Positions 34,989 through 43,862 of a stretch of DNA of 64,000 nucleotides are shown in pieces; position 1 is the stretch's first letter, and each line of letters starts with the position of its first letter. Under the pieces are notes generated by a model, which worked only from the letters and a program-made list of their open reading frames with translations, was not told the DNA's origin and made no database searches. The translations under genes and the position numbers were made by a program. This DNA comes from JBBDWR01 sp040902745. GTDB lineage: Bacteria > Actinomycetota > UBA4738 > HRBIN12. The DNA lies in assembly GCA_040902745.1 (NCBI GenBank), contig JBBDWR010000028.1, positions 1 through 64,000 of the forward strand, given 5' to 3'.

Positions 34989-35998
34989 GTGAGCGAGGCG
35001 GCATCTTCGGACCCCGTGGTCGCGAGCCCACCGTCGGTCCCGGTGCTGGCCGGAACGATCGTGTGGGCGGTCTTCGCCTTGCTCTCCCTCGGGCCGCTGG
35101 AGAGGCAACTCGGCCTGTTCGAGATCGTGTTCCTGCTGGGTCCATGTGTCGTGCTGCCGCTGGGGTTCGGGCTACTCGGGGATCTGCGCAGTGGCGCCCC
35201 GGGGGGAGCCGAGGCGTGGATCGCGATCGCGTATCTCGTCTGGCCGTTCGGGCTGCTATCGCTTCTGCTCGCCTTCCTGTTCGATCCTGGTGTCCTGTCG
35301 GGCGTGTTTGCCCTCGGCTGGTTGACGCCCACGGGGCTCGCCGCGCTCGGGGGACTCTTCTGGCTCGGTTCGCGACGCTCGCTCCGAGCGATCGTCATCG
35401 CTCCGTCGTTCGCGCTCCTGTACCTGGTGGTGGGGGCCGGCTGGTTCGTCGCGTGGCGTTTCGGTTGGAACCCCCTGGACTTCTCCGACACGATCGTGTG
35501 GCTGACCGCGGCGCACTTCCATGTCGCGGGTTCGGGGGGGTGGTGCTGGCGTGGGCGCTCCTGCGTTCGCTGGATGCCGGGTCCACCGCCGCCATCTGGG
35601 GCCGGGCGGCGGCTCTCGGCGTGGTGATCGGGATCCCCGTGACGGCCGCCGGTTTCACCTTCGACGCGCCGGTGGTCTCTGCGGCGGGGGGGACGATCCT
35701 CGCGCTCGCCTTTGGCACCCTTGCACTGCTCACCGTCGTCGTCGCGCTGCCGTCAGGGTTGCCGGACGGCACCCGGGTGCTGCTGGGGCTGTCGTCGATC
35801 TGTGCGGTCGTCGGGATGGCGCTGGCGTTCCACTACTCGGTGGGGCGATGGCTCGGGTGGTCGACGCTCACGATCGACCGGATGGTGCAGATCCACGGCA
35901 TTGCCAACGGGCTGGGGTTCGTGACGCTCGGACTCCTGGGATGGTCCACGGCACGCGACGCGATGTTCGCGCAGCCGCCACCGGATCGGTTCGCGTAG
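34989..35998 (+). pseudogene. YndJ-like membrane protein, frameshifted
   Basis: A multi-pass membrane protein split by one base. The first frame from GTG 34989 encodes helices such as ALLSLGPLERQLGLFEIVFL and WPFGLLSLLLAFLF and reaches WLTAAHFHVAGSGG; it then turns to non-membrane sequence and stops at 35627. One base over, GGVVLAWALLRSLDAG continues with helices (AAALGVVIGIPVTAAGF, GTILALAFGTLALLTVVV) and ends DRMVQIHGIANGLGF... at 35998. The break is in a run of seven G (35534-35540). HFHxAG is typical of YndJ. Restored length is about 336 residues. TAGGGT lies seven bases before the GTG. Confidence 0.75.
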
Positions 35999-36030
35999 GT
36001 CTGCGCCGCTACTCCGCACGACCGCTCGCG

Positions 36031-36036
36031 TAGGCT
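36031..36036 (+). promoter_or_regulatory. -10 element for leaderless TIGR01777 gene
   Basis: TAGGCT ends exactly six bases before the ATG at 36043, placing +1 on the A of the start codon. Confidence 0.5.
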
Positions 36037-36042
36037 CCTGGC

Positions 36043-36948
36043 ATGGACATCGCGATCACCGGGTCGAGCGGCCTGCTCGGCTCGGCGCTTCGACCCGCCC
36101 TCCAGGCCGCCGGACATCGGGTGATCCCGGTCGTTCGTCCCGGCTCGGACCCTCGCGGGGGAGAGGTGCTCCGATGGGATCCGGATGCGGACACGATCGA
36201 CACAGCGGGTTTCGAGGGGCTCGACGCGGTGATCCATCTCGCCGGGGTCAGCATCGGCGACACGCGCTGGACCGGCCGCGGTAAGGCCGCGATCAAGGAC
36301 AGCCGGGTGCAGGGAACGACGCTTCTCGCCCGCACCCTTGCAGCGCTGCAGCGGCCACCGGCGACGCTGCTCAGCGCGTCGGCATCCGGCTACTACGGGG
36401 ACCGGGGCGACGAGGTGATCACCGAACGCTCGCCCGTGGGAACGGGGTTCCGGGCAGAGGTGTGCAGCGCGTGGGAGGCTGCCGCACGTCCCGCCGCTGA
36501 TGCGGGGATCCGTCTCGTACTGCTGCGGTCGAGCATCGTCCTGAGCCCCGACGGTGGGCTCCTGCCGGTCCAGCTCCTGCAGTTCCGTCTCTTCGGTGGG
36601 GGACGTTTCGGTTCGGGACGGCAATGGACGAGTTGGATCTCGCTCCCCGACGAGCTCGGCGCGGTCGTGCACCTCCTGCACGACGCCGAGATCGAGGGTC
36701 CGGTCAACCTGACCGCCCCGGCTCCGGTCACGAACGCCGAGTACGTCTCCACCCTCGGCCGGGTGCTGCATCGTCCGTCGTTCTGGAGGATCCCGGGACC
36801 GGCGTTGCAGATCGCTGCCGGGTCCGAGCGCGCGCGCGAAGTGCTGCTGTCGAGTGAACGGATCCTCCCCGAGCGCCTGACGGCGTCCGGCTATGTCTTC
36901 AAGCACCCGCAGCTGGAAGCGGCCCTTCGCGACCTGCTGGGTCGCTGA
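36043..36948 (+). CDS. TIGR01777 family NAD(P)-binding epimerase-like protein
   Basis: A 301-residue extended-SDR-like protein of the YfcH/TIGR01777 family. It has ITGSSGLLGSALRPALQAAG, VIHLAGVSIGDTRWTG, KDSRVQGTTLLARTL, SASASGYYGDRGDE and a C-terminal DUF1731-type domain (FWRIPGPALQIAAG). It lacks a clear catalytic YxxxK in the usual place, as in the family, whose substrate is unknown; roles in cell division are reported for plant relatives. It follows the YndJ-like gene by 44 bases and converges with the L,D-transpeptidase gene. Confidence 0.9.
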   Translation: MDIAITGSSGLLGSALRPALQAAGHRVIPVVRPGSDPRGGEVLRWDPDADTIDTAGFEGLDAVIHLAGVSIGDTRWTGRGKAAIKDSRVQGTTLLARTLAALQRPPATLLSASASGYYGDRGDEVITERSPVGTGFRAEVCSAWEAAARPAADAGIRLVLLRSSIVLSPDGGLLPVQLLQFRLFGGGRFGSGRQWTSWISLPDELGAVVHLLHDAEIEGPVNLTAPAPVTNAEYVSTLGRVLHRPSFWRIPGPALQIAAGSERAREVLLSSERILPERLTASGYVFKHPQLEAALRDLLGR

Positions 36949-36970
36949 CGCGCGAACGCGGGACGCGAGG

Positions 36971-37810
36971 CTAGCGGGTGATGACGACCGGCGTGCCCAG
37001 GCGCATCAGCGGCTTCAGCCGTTCGAGCGCCGAGGCAGAGACCCGAAGGCACCCCGCGCTCACCGCCTGGCCGACCGATCCCGGATCGTTGGTGCCGTGG
37101 ATCGCGAGCTGGTCGCCGCCGGTCCAGCCCGCGGGCAGGTTCGGCTGGATCCCGGAGATCCCGAACGCGAAGGCACCCAGGGGGCTGCCGCCCCCGAACG
37201 CGATCCGGTCGGTGACGAAGTAACGGCCAACCGGCGTCGGGCTCGAGGCGGAGCCGATCGCGGTCCGGGTCCCGAACAGGACCTGGCCCCGCCGCTCGAC
37301 GGTGATGCGACGCCGCGACAGATCGATGTGCACCGTGACCCAGGTGTGGTCGCGCGCGAGGGTGCGCAGCGGGATCCACCCGGATCGATGTCCGGGCGCA
37401 TATGGCACGCGGAGCCGGCCGAACCGCCCGTCCTCGCTGACCTGCTGCACCCACGCCACCGTGGGGACGTCGTAGAACCGGGACCCGTTGGGAACGACGC
37501 CGACGGTGCGGCCCCCTCCGGGTCGGGACGACATCTGCAGATCGCGAGGGATCTCGACGAGCAGGTTGGGTTCCGGTGCGGGTTCGGGTCGAGGTTCCGG
37601 TTGCGGGTCGGGCGCGACCGTGGGCTCTTCGGAGGGCTGTGGTCGCCGGAGGCCATCTGCACCCGCGACGGAGCCTTGGGCAGCGACGACGGCGCCGTGC
37701 TCGCGCGACGGCGTGGGCTCGGACCCGGTCACGCCGGCGATCGGAGTGGCGACAGCGATCGAGGCCGCGAGTGCGACGAACGTCCAGCTGCGGAGGAAGG
37801 ATCCCTTCAT
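36971..37810 (-). CDS. L,D-transpeptidase (YkuD domain), secreted
   Basis: Cross-links peptidoglycan through 3-3 bonds or attaches proteins to it. The 279-residue protein has a signal peptide (SFLRSWTFVALAASIAV), a Pro/Glu-rich spacer (about 65-100), an SH3-like region with PYAPGHRSGWIPLRTL, and a YkuD domain with HGTNDPGSVGQ and the catalytic SAGCLRV (Cys). ATG 37810 starts the signal; the upstream open frame is Arg/Pro-rich and not signal-like. About 225 bases of leader before the next gene show no clear promoter. Confidence 0.9.
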   Translation of the reverse strand: MKGSFLRSWTFVALAASIAVATPIAGVTGSEPTPSREHGAVVAAQGSVAGADGLRRPQPSEEPTVAPDPQPEPRPEPAPEPNLLVEIPRDLQMSSRPGGGRTVGVVPNGSRFYDVPTVAWVQQVSEDGRFGRLRVPYAPGHRSGWIPLRTLARDHTWVTVHIDLSRRRITVERRGQVLFGTRTAIGSASSPTPVGRYFVTDRIAFGGGSPLGAFAFGISGIQPNLPAGWTGGDQLAIHGTNDPGSVGQAVSAGCLRVSASALERLKPLMRLGTPVVITR

Positions 37811-38035
37811 CCATCCAACATCGGCGTCGCGGCCCGCGGGCTGAATCGCACCGCCGGGCTTGGGCACGGGCGGATACCCGCGGGGGGCGGGGGAAGTGGC
37901 GATGCAGCGACGCGACAGCAGGGGCCGTCGGCCCGGCTCGCCTCGGGGGGATGGCGGTCGGGTCAAGCACCCCTATCGTGCCCCATCAGGGGGTGCGTCT
38001 GCACATCGGCATACTCCAGCCCAGGTGGGAGGGGT

Positions 38036-38851
38036 TTAACAGACCTGCATCAGCAGATCATGCGGGTCCGCCGCGGGACCGCCGACCGGGTGCCACTCGA
38101 AGTGGTCGTGGGGCCCGGTGGCATTGCCGGACGTGCCGACGTACCCGACGATCGTGCCGACCCGCACCCGGCCGAGCCTTCCGAGCCGCGACAGATGGAC
38201 GTTGACGGCATATCCGAGGGGACCGGAGATCTGTACCGTCAGGCCGCCCAAGTCGCTGGAACTCGCCGCGGCGAACCCGTCGAACGGCGCGAGGATCGGC
38301 GCGCCGAACGCCGCGGCGATGTCGTTGCCCTGATGTGCGTGGTACACGCCACGATCCCATCGCGGGGCCCCGAAGTCATCCGAGATCACCGTCGGGCCGC
38401 TCACCGGACATACGGCGAGCGGTCGTCGCCGCGCGAGGACGGCGATGCCGCGACGACGAGCCCGCATGAGCTGCAGGAGCCGAGTTCGATGCCGGTGCAG
38501 ATTGTGCCGCAGGTCCTCGCGCAGCCGATGCGACCGCGCGAGTCGCCGGAGCGATCGATGCATCCGGGCCGCGGCCTGCGGGAGCGGACGTCCGGTGCGA
38601 ACTCGGGCACGAACCGCAGCCCCGGTGGACCGGTGAGAGACGTGCCGCAGTCGATGTCCTCGCTCGGCCCCGGATCGAAGTCGTGCGCGTGTGTGGTGGA
38701 GCGTCTGCGCCCGGCGCTCGAGTCGGCGCTCGATCGCGCGCAGGCGCGCCTCAAGACTCCGGGGTGACGCGGGTGCCGCGTGGGGGACGAGTGTGGAGAG
38801 GATGAGCACCGTGACGAACGTCTGCCTCGCCCGGTGAAGATGCCTTCCCAT
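38036..38851 (-). CDS. M23 (LytM) family metallopeptidase
   Basis: A secreted peptidoglycan endopeptidase or amidase activator of 271 residues. After a signal (TFVTVLILSTLVPHAAPA), residues 30-140 are an Arg-rich helical, coiled-coil-like region (LEARLRAIERRLERRAQTL), and the M23 domain covers about 150-271. Zinc residues are present in HQGNDIAAAFG (HxxxD) and GPHDHFEWHP (HxH). The strongly basic coil is unusual and may bind teichoic acids or DNA. It stands alone, 225 bases upstream of the L,D-transpeptidase gene and on the same strand. Confidence 0.88.
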   Translation of the reverse strand: MGRHLHRARQTFVTVLILSTLVPHAAPASPRSLEARLRAIERRLERRAQTLHHTRARLRSGAERGHRLRHVSHRSTGAAVRARVRTGRPLPQAAARMHRSLRRLARSHRLREDLRHNLHRHRTRLLQLMRARRRGIAVLARRRPLAVCPVSGPTVISDDFGAPRWDRGVYHAHQGNDIAAAFGAPILAPFDGFAAASSSDLGGLTVQISGPLGYAVNVHLSRLGRLGRVRVGTIVGYVGTSGNATGPHDHFEWHPVGGPAADPHDLLMQVC

Positions 38852-39007
38852 GTGTGTAGCCGCCCGAGGTCGCGGGAGAGGAACGCCGATCCTGGCACGG
38901 TCTCCCCGCGCGGTCTGTGACCTCGCTCACCGGCCGATGGGAAACGCGGGGTCGCCTGAAAAGATCGTCGGACCGAGGAACGCAGCGGCGATGCCGTGAG
39001 ACTGCTG

Positions 39008-40168
39008 CTACGCGGCGGGCTTCAGGCGGAAGATCGCTCTGCCGTCGGAGAAGTACAGGCGGCCGTCGATCCCGCGCTCGATCGACAGGACCTGGCGCGT
39101 GTGCTGGTAGGCGATCGTCCGCGACAGCACGTCATCTCGCTCGGCATCGAGATCGAACAGGAGGATCTGTCCCGTGTTGAAGGCCCCCAGCAACAGGTTC
39201 CCCTCGGCCGCCGCGTCGAGCGCACATCCGTCGCAGAACGCGAGCCCGGTCGGCGCGATCGTGGCCCGCCAGTAGGACTCTGGGAGGACGCGAGGCGTGG
39301 GGCCGCTGTTGTTCGTGTTCCGTGGCCGCTTCGGGGGAGTGGAGCAGTCGCCGTCCGGCCCCCAGGCGTAGTTGGGGTTGTCCGTCTCGAGGATCAGGTT
39401 GAGCTCGTCGTTGCACTCGGGGCCGTTCTCGCTCTCCCACAGATTGCCGTTCTCCGGATCGAACCCGAGTCCGAACGAATTGCGGTGGCCGAACGACACG
39501 AACGCGTCGTCCTCGACGCTGCCACCCTGGAAGACAGGAGCACCGTCGGGAGCGAGTGTGCCGTCGAGGTTGGTGTCGACGTCGAAGCGCATCACCTTGC
39601 CGCGCTCCACGGTGAGGTCCTGGGCGAGTGCCGCGTCGAACCGCTCGCCGGTCACGATGTAGAGCCGATCGTCTGGCCCGAAGAGGATCCTGCCCCCGAC
39701 GTGTCCGCCGCCCGCCGTCGTGTCGAACTCGTGGGCGATCAGCCGGTTCGTGCCGACCCCCGCGGTGTCGGTGAAGCGAAGCACCTGCATCCGGATCGCC
39801 CCGTTGCGAACGACCGTTGCGAACACGTACACGTACGGCGTGGCCGGGTAGTCGGGGTGCAGCGCCACCCCGAGCAGTCCGAGTTCGTTCGTGTTGTCGC
39901 CCGAGAGATTGGCGACCGTCGCGAACGTGGACTTCGTCTTCGTGGCGGAGTCCCAGCGCTTGATCTTCCCGGTCAGCCGCTCGTTGAAGAAGATGTCCCC
40001 GTCCGGCGCGAAGGTGAACGAGCTCACACTCGTGAGGTTCTTCACGACCTGCTTGACGCCGTAGAGCGGTCCGCCGCGCTCGGTCTGCGTCCCCGCGGCG
40101 ACGGCCCCGGCCGACAGCGTGAGCGAGAGCGCGAGCAGGGCCACGGTGACGCGGGGCAGGCGGCGCAT
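39008..40168 (-). CDS. Secreted glucose/sorbosone dehydrogenase-like propeller
   Basis: A 386-residue beta-propeller of the GSDH family, members of which can use PQQ to oxidise aldoses. It has a Sec signal (VTVALLALSLTLSAGAVA), then ELGLLGVALHPDYPAT, GHVGGRILFGPDDRLYIVTG, SFGHRNSFGLGFDPENGNLW and NGPECNDELNLI, all family hallmarks. Whether it binds PQQ cannot be told; no pqq genes are in the window. It lies four bases downstream of a phosphodiester-glycosidase gene and is probably cotranscribed. Confidence 0.87.
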   Translation of the reverse strand: MRRLPRVTVALLALSLTLSAGAVAAGTQTERGGPLYGVKQVVKNLTSVSSFTFAPDGDIFFNERLTGKIKRWDSATKTKSTFATVANLSGDNTNELGLLGVALHPDYPATPYVYVFATVVRNGAIRMQVLRFTDTAGVGTNRLIAHEFDTTAGGGHVGGRILFGPDDRLYIVTGERFDAALAQDLTVERGKVMRFDVDTNLDGTLAPDGAPVFQGGSVEDDAFVSFGHRNSFGLGFDPENGNLWESENGPECNDELNLILETDNPNYAWGPDGDCSTPPKRPRNTNNSGPTPRVLPESYWRATIAPTGLAFCDGCALDAAAEGNLLLGAFNTGQILLFDLDAERDDVLSRTIAYQHTRQVLSIERGIDGRLYFSDGRAIFRLKPAA

Positions 40169-40172
40169 GGGG

Positions 40173-41486
40173 CTAGAGCCCCGAGGGTTCTGCTGCGGGG
40201 AACGAGTCCGGCTCGGGCTTGACCAGGACCGCGTTCTCACTGCCGCGTTCGGTGATCGTGCTGCCGTTCGTGCTGGGACGGTTCACCACACAGCCGAACG
40301 AACTCATGCTGTTCGTGTACTGGCACGCCCCCTGCGATCCCGTCGGAAGTCCGGCGACCTTCTTGATCCACATCGTCGCCGAGCCGCCACCGTCGAGGTT
40401 GACCGCCTGATCCACGTCGAGCACCTCGTACATGAATCGGGAGAAGTTCGCGAGCGTGAGACCCTGTGACCAGGTCGCCCCCTGCCGGCCGTCCACTACG
40501 ACGTAGTAGACGCGGCAGTCGGCACTCGGGCCGATCGTGCACGCCGCGTTCATGCCGACACCGGCTCTGGGGTTCGCGTCGCACAAGTCGTCGCCCACAC
40601 CCGGGTCGCAGGCGACCTCGCCCGGACCGCCGTCGATAACCATGTGCTGGCGGCCGCCGACGACGTCGGCCGCGCCCACGGCGGCGGTGCCCCACTTGAG
40701 CGTGAGCGTTCCACCGAGGTTGAGCGCGTTGAGCGCCTTCTTGCCGGCGCCCCTGCGCTTGGACGACAGCACGATCTGTTGTCCGGTCGGCGCGGCCATG
40801 GCGCCAGATGCACTGCACTTGCGGGCCTCGATCGTGTATGTGCGCTGGATCGCCTTCTTCCCGGACGTCCACTTGTGTGCACCGGGGTTCACGAGCCGGA
40901 CAGAGCAGGCGTCGGCGGGTGGCTTCTCCGGCGTTCCGCCTTCGGCGGAGAACGCGACGATCTCTCCGGCGCCGGGCTTGCCGGAGTTCCACCGCTTGAT
41001 CTCCTTGACCGTGGTTCCGGTCTTGTACTGGATCTTTGTCCTCGGCGGGCCGACGTAGCCTCCGACCTCGTCCTTGCGGAAGCCGAAGATCGTGCCGCCG
41101 TTCTGCAGACCGCTGCCCCACATCTTGCCGTCCTCGACGAAGACGTGGTCGGGACGCTTGATCCCGAAGTCGCCGTTGATCGCGCCGTACGCCTGGTGAT
41201 CCGAGCCCATCTTCGAGACCTTGGCGCTCATCTCGATCTTCGTGCTCGCGGAGGCGACGTCGACCGTCGAGCCGTTCGCGAAGGGAGCGATCTCGAGGAT
41301 CAAGGGCCTGCTGGTGTTGCTGCCCTGCACCCACTTGACGCGGGAGAAAGTGACCCCGGGACCGATCGAGACGTGATCGATCTCCCACGTGGTCGAGTCC
41401 GCGGCGCCGCTCGGAGCCGAGGGAAGCACGACCACGGCCATGAGGGCGGCCAGGACGAGCGCGAGACGGGTACGGGGGATGCGCAT
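40173..41486 (-). CDS. Phosphodiester glycosidase (NAGPA) family protein, copy 1
   Basis: A secreted protein of 437 residues with a signal (LALVLAALMAVVVLPSAPSG). The fold is that of NAGPA/DUF2233 proteins, which cleave sugar phosphodiesters such as GlcNAc-1-phospho groups. Key segments are AINGDFGIKRPDHVFVEDG, RVYYVVVDGRQG, TWSQGLTLANFSRFMYE and NLDGGGSATMWIK. A Cys-rich middle (PGEVACDPG, DDLCDANP) may form disulfides. ATG 41486 begins the signal. A paralogue with the same layout lies at 42490-43779, separated by ppk2. A role in wall teichoic acid or phosphoglycan turnover is inference. Confidence 0.85.
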   Translation of the reverse strand: MRIPRTRLALVLAALMAVVVLPSAPSGAADSTTWEIDHVSIGPGVTFSRVKWVQGSNTSRPLILEIAPFANGSTVDVASASTKIEMSAKVSKMGSDHQAYGAINGDFGIKRPDHVFVEDGKMWGSGLQNGGTIFGFRKDEVGGYVGPPRTKIQYKTGTTVKEIKRWNSGKPGAGEIVAFSAEGGTPEKPPADACSVRLVNPGAHKWTSGKKAIQRTYTIEARKCSASGAMAAPTGQQIVLSSKRRGAGKKALNALNLGGTLTLKWGTAAVGAADVVGGRQHMVIDGGPGEVACDPGVGDDLCDANPRAGVGMNAACTIGPSADCRVYYVVVDGRQGATWSQGLTLANFSRFMYEVLDVDQAVNLDGGGSATMWIKKVAGLPTGSQGACQYTNSMSSFGCVVNRPSTNGSTITERGSENAVLVKPEPDSFPAAEPSGL

Positions 41487-41608
41487 CGAGCGCACATAGT
41501 GGCGGAAACCGGGCCGCACTGTCTACTGTCCTTTGGACCAGGGCGATGGACCTTCGGGGAAGCGTCTGCACATGCCCGGCGAAGACCCAGGTCAGTGCTC
41601 CCGGCCGT

Positions 41609-42439
41609 TCAGTTCGGGGGCGCCAGCCGGCGCTGCAGATCTTCGATGTCCAGATCCGGCTGCGGATAGTGAGGGTCCATCTCGCTGAGCACCTCTTCTA
41701 GCAGCCGGGCCACCACCCAGTTCCGGTACCACTTGTGGTCGGCGGGGATCACGTACCAAGGGGCGTCGTCCGTCGAGCATCGAGAGAGTGCCTCCTCGTA
41801 GGCGTTCTGGAACGCGGTCCACCGTTGGCGCGCGTCGAGGTCGGCGAGATCGAACTTCCACCGCTTGTCCGGATGGTCGAGCCTGGCGAGCAGTCGCCGC
41901 CGTTGCTCGTCGTAGGAGATGTGCAGGAACAGCTTGATGATGTGGATCCCCGCTTGCGCGAGCTCTCGTTCGAACGTGTTGATCTGCTCGAAGCGTGGAC
42001 GCCACACGGACTCCGGTGCGAGCGCCCACGCCCGCACCGCGACCACGTCTTCGTAATGTGAACGGTTGAACACCGTGACCTCGCCGGGGCGCGGCACCCG
42101 TGGGAGGATCCGCCACAGGAAATCGTGCGCGAGCTCCTCTGGAGAGGGTTTCTTGAAGTTCACGACCCGGGTGCCGCCGGGATTCATCGCGCCCAGCACA
42201 TGTTTGACCGTTCCGTCTTTACCGCTGGTGTCCATCCCCTGCAGGACCACGAGCACCGAACGCGCCTGTTCTGCCCACAGGCGTTCTTGCAGCCCGCCCA
42301 GTTCCTGGACCGCCTCGGGCAGTTCCGCGCGGGCACGCTTCTGCGAGACGCCGTCCGTGGACCCGGGATCGATCCCGGGAAGCACGTTGCCCGCGCCCTG
42401 CGGGACGAGGTGCACGGCCGGGGCGACGTGATCGTTCAT
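41609..42439 (-). CDS. ppk2: Polyphosphate kinase 2 family protein
   Basis: Transfers phosphate between polyphosphate and nucleotides. The 276-residue protein has Walker A VVLQGMDTSGKDGTVKHV, the lid/Walker B region VFNRSHYEDVVAVR, and DHKWYRNWVVARLL. The PPK2 class (ADP- or AMP-phosphorylating) cannot be set from sequence reading alone. TAGACT six bases upstream indicates a leaderless start at the ATG. It is flanked by two phosphodiester-glycosidase genes on the same strand. A Ppx-type polyphosphatase is encoded at 24345. Confidence 0.93.
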   Translation of the reverse strand: MNDHVAPAVHLVPQGAGNVLPGIDPGSTDGVSQKRARAELPEAVQELGGLQERLWAEQARSVLVVLQGMDTSGKDGTVKHVLGAMNPGGTRVVNFKKPSPEELAHDFLWRILPRVPRPGEVTVFNRSHYEDVVAVRAWALAPESVWRPRFEQINTFERELAQAGIHIIKLFLHISYDEQRRRLLARLDHPDKRWKFDLADLDARQRWTAFQNAYEEALSRCSTDDAPWYVIPADHKWYRNWVVARLLEEVLSEMDPHYPQPDLDIEDLQRRLAPPN

Positions 42440-42445
42440 CGCGCG

Positions 42446-42451
42446 AGTCTA
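42446..42451 (-). promoter_or_regulatory. -10 element for leaderless ppk2
   Basis: On the minus strand TAGACT ends six bases before the ppk2 ATG. The same hexamer and spacing occur before the cyclase gene at 53562. Confidence 0.5.
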
Positions 42452-42489
42452 CGCCGGAGTCTCGTGCCGGTCGCGGTGTGGGGCAGGAC

Positions 42490-43779
42490 CTACGGCCCGA
42501 GCGGAACCGGCTCGGCGCCAGGGAACAGGTCGGCTCCGGCCTTCACCAGCAGCGCGTTCTCGACCTGGCGCTCGGTGGGCGTTTGGTCCTTCCACACCGG
42601 CTTGTTCACGAAGCAGCCTGTGGACGTGCTCTTGAACTGGCATGTCTGGGCCGGATAGGCGGCGTTCGCCTTGACCCACATCCCGGCGGAGCCACCCCCG
42701 TCCATGTTCAGCACGTCCCAGGCTTCCAGCTCGTTCTTGTAGAAGTTCGCGAGCTGGATCAGCGTCATCCCCTGCGACCAGTTGTTCAGGCGCGAGTCCA
42801 CCACGACGTAGAAGATGCGGCAGCCGGCGCCGCCGGTGGTGCACGCCTGGTTGATACCGACCGAGCTGCGGTTGTGTTGGCACCAAAGGGGTCCGGTCGC
42901 GCACGTCTGGAGGGTGGGGATCGCGCCGTCTTTCATCAGCACCGGCGTGCCGCCCATCGCGTCGACCACGCCGGGCATGCCGAAGCTGAACTTCAACCGC
43001 ACGAGTTGTCCGATCGCGAGTCCCTTGATCACGGTGTCGAGACTGCCGTCACCCCGCCTTGACGAGATCACGATCTTGCCCTTCTCCGGTAGCGGATCCA
43101 CCTTGCAACGTCGTGTCTGGACCACATAGTTCCGCTGCAGTCCCTTCTGACCCGCCGACCACTCCAGCGGTCCCGGGCTCGAGAGCCGCGCGGAGCATGC
43201 CTTGCCGGGCGGATCCTCGGTGTTGCCCGCCTCTGGGGAGAAGCCGGCCAACTCGTCCTTGCCGGGCGGACCGGCGTTCCAGTTGTTGATCCTCGTGATC
43301 TGGTTTCCATCGTTGATCGAGACGCTGACGCGAGGAGCACCCGCGAAGGCACGCGCCTCGTCCTGTCGCACGCCGAACAGACCGCCCTTACGCAGTGCGC
43401 TCTGCCAGAGGGTTGCGTCCTGCAGGTAGGCGTGATCCGGTCGGCCATGGCCGAAGTCGCCGTTGATCGCGGCCACCGCGTCCTGCGCCGGTGCGAACGA
43501 ACTCATGTCGCTCTCGCCGGGCAGATGTGGGGTGGCATAGCCCACGTCGACCGTTGCGGAGGTCGCCGGGTCGATCTCGAGCACATGCACCTTGGCGTAC
43601 GCCCCGCTTGACTGCACGACCTTGTAGCGGGAGAACTCCACCCCGGGCGAGATCGTCACCGGCCCGAGTTCCTTGGTCACGCTCGCAGCCGCTGCGGCCG
43701 TGCCTGCCCACGGCACGATCGCCACGAGCGCGGCGAAGGCTGCGAGCAGAGCGAGGAGTCGGCGTGGGGGTGGGGGCAT
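42490..43779 (-). CDS. Phosphodiester glycosidase (NAGPA) family protein, copy 2
   Basis: Paralogue of copy 1, 429 residues. It has a signal (LLALLAAFAALVAIVPWAG) and the same landmarks: AINGDFGHGRPDHAYLQD, RIFYVVVDSRLN, NWSQGMTLIQLANFYKNE, and LNMDGGGSAGMWVK. The Cys pattern in the middle and at the end (TCQFKSTSTGCFVNKP) is similar. Its 3' end lies 50 bases upstream of ppk2. The two copies suggest gene duplication with later insertion or retention of ppk2 between them. Confidence 0.85.
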   Translation of the reverse strand: MPPPPRRLLALLAAFAALVAIVPWAGTAAAAASVTKELGPVTISPGVEFSRYKVVQSSGAYAKVHVLEIDPATSATVDVGYATPHLPGESDMSSFAPAQDAVAAINGDFGHGRPDHAYLQDATLWQSALRKGGLFGVRQDEARAFAGAPRVSVSINDGNQITRINNWNAGPPGKDELAGFSPEAGNTEDPPGKACSARLSSPGPLEWSAGQKGLQRNYVVQTRRCKVDPLPEKGKIVISSRRGDGSLDTVIKGLAIGQLVRLKFSFGMPGVVDAMGGTPVLMKDGAIPTLQTCATGPLWCQHNRSSVGINQACTTGGAGCRIFYVVVDSRLNNWSQGMTLIQLANFYKNELEAWDVLNMDGGGSAGMWVKANAAYPAQTCQFKSTSTGCFVNKPVWKDQTPTERQVENALLVKAGADLFPGAEPVPLGP

Positions 43780-43862
43780 CAACCGCCAATGATGCAGCAC
43801 CGCCCCCCGAGGTGTCGACCCTCCTTCGCCGTAAGGCGCACGCCGAGGTGCCCGCGACGAGC

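Noticed and set aside
37811..38035. Possible c-di-AMP (ydaO-type) riboswitch before the L,D-transpeptidase gene
   Set aside because: Such riboswitches often precede wall-enzyme genes in actinobacteria and the leader is long enough, but I could not match the conserved core blocks in order. A covariance-model search would settle it.
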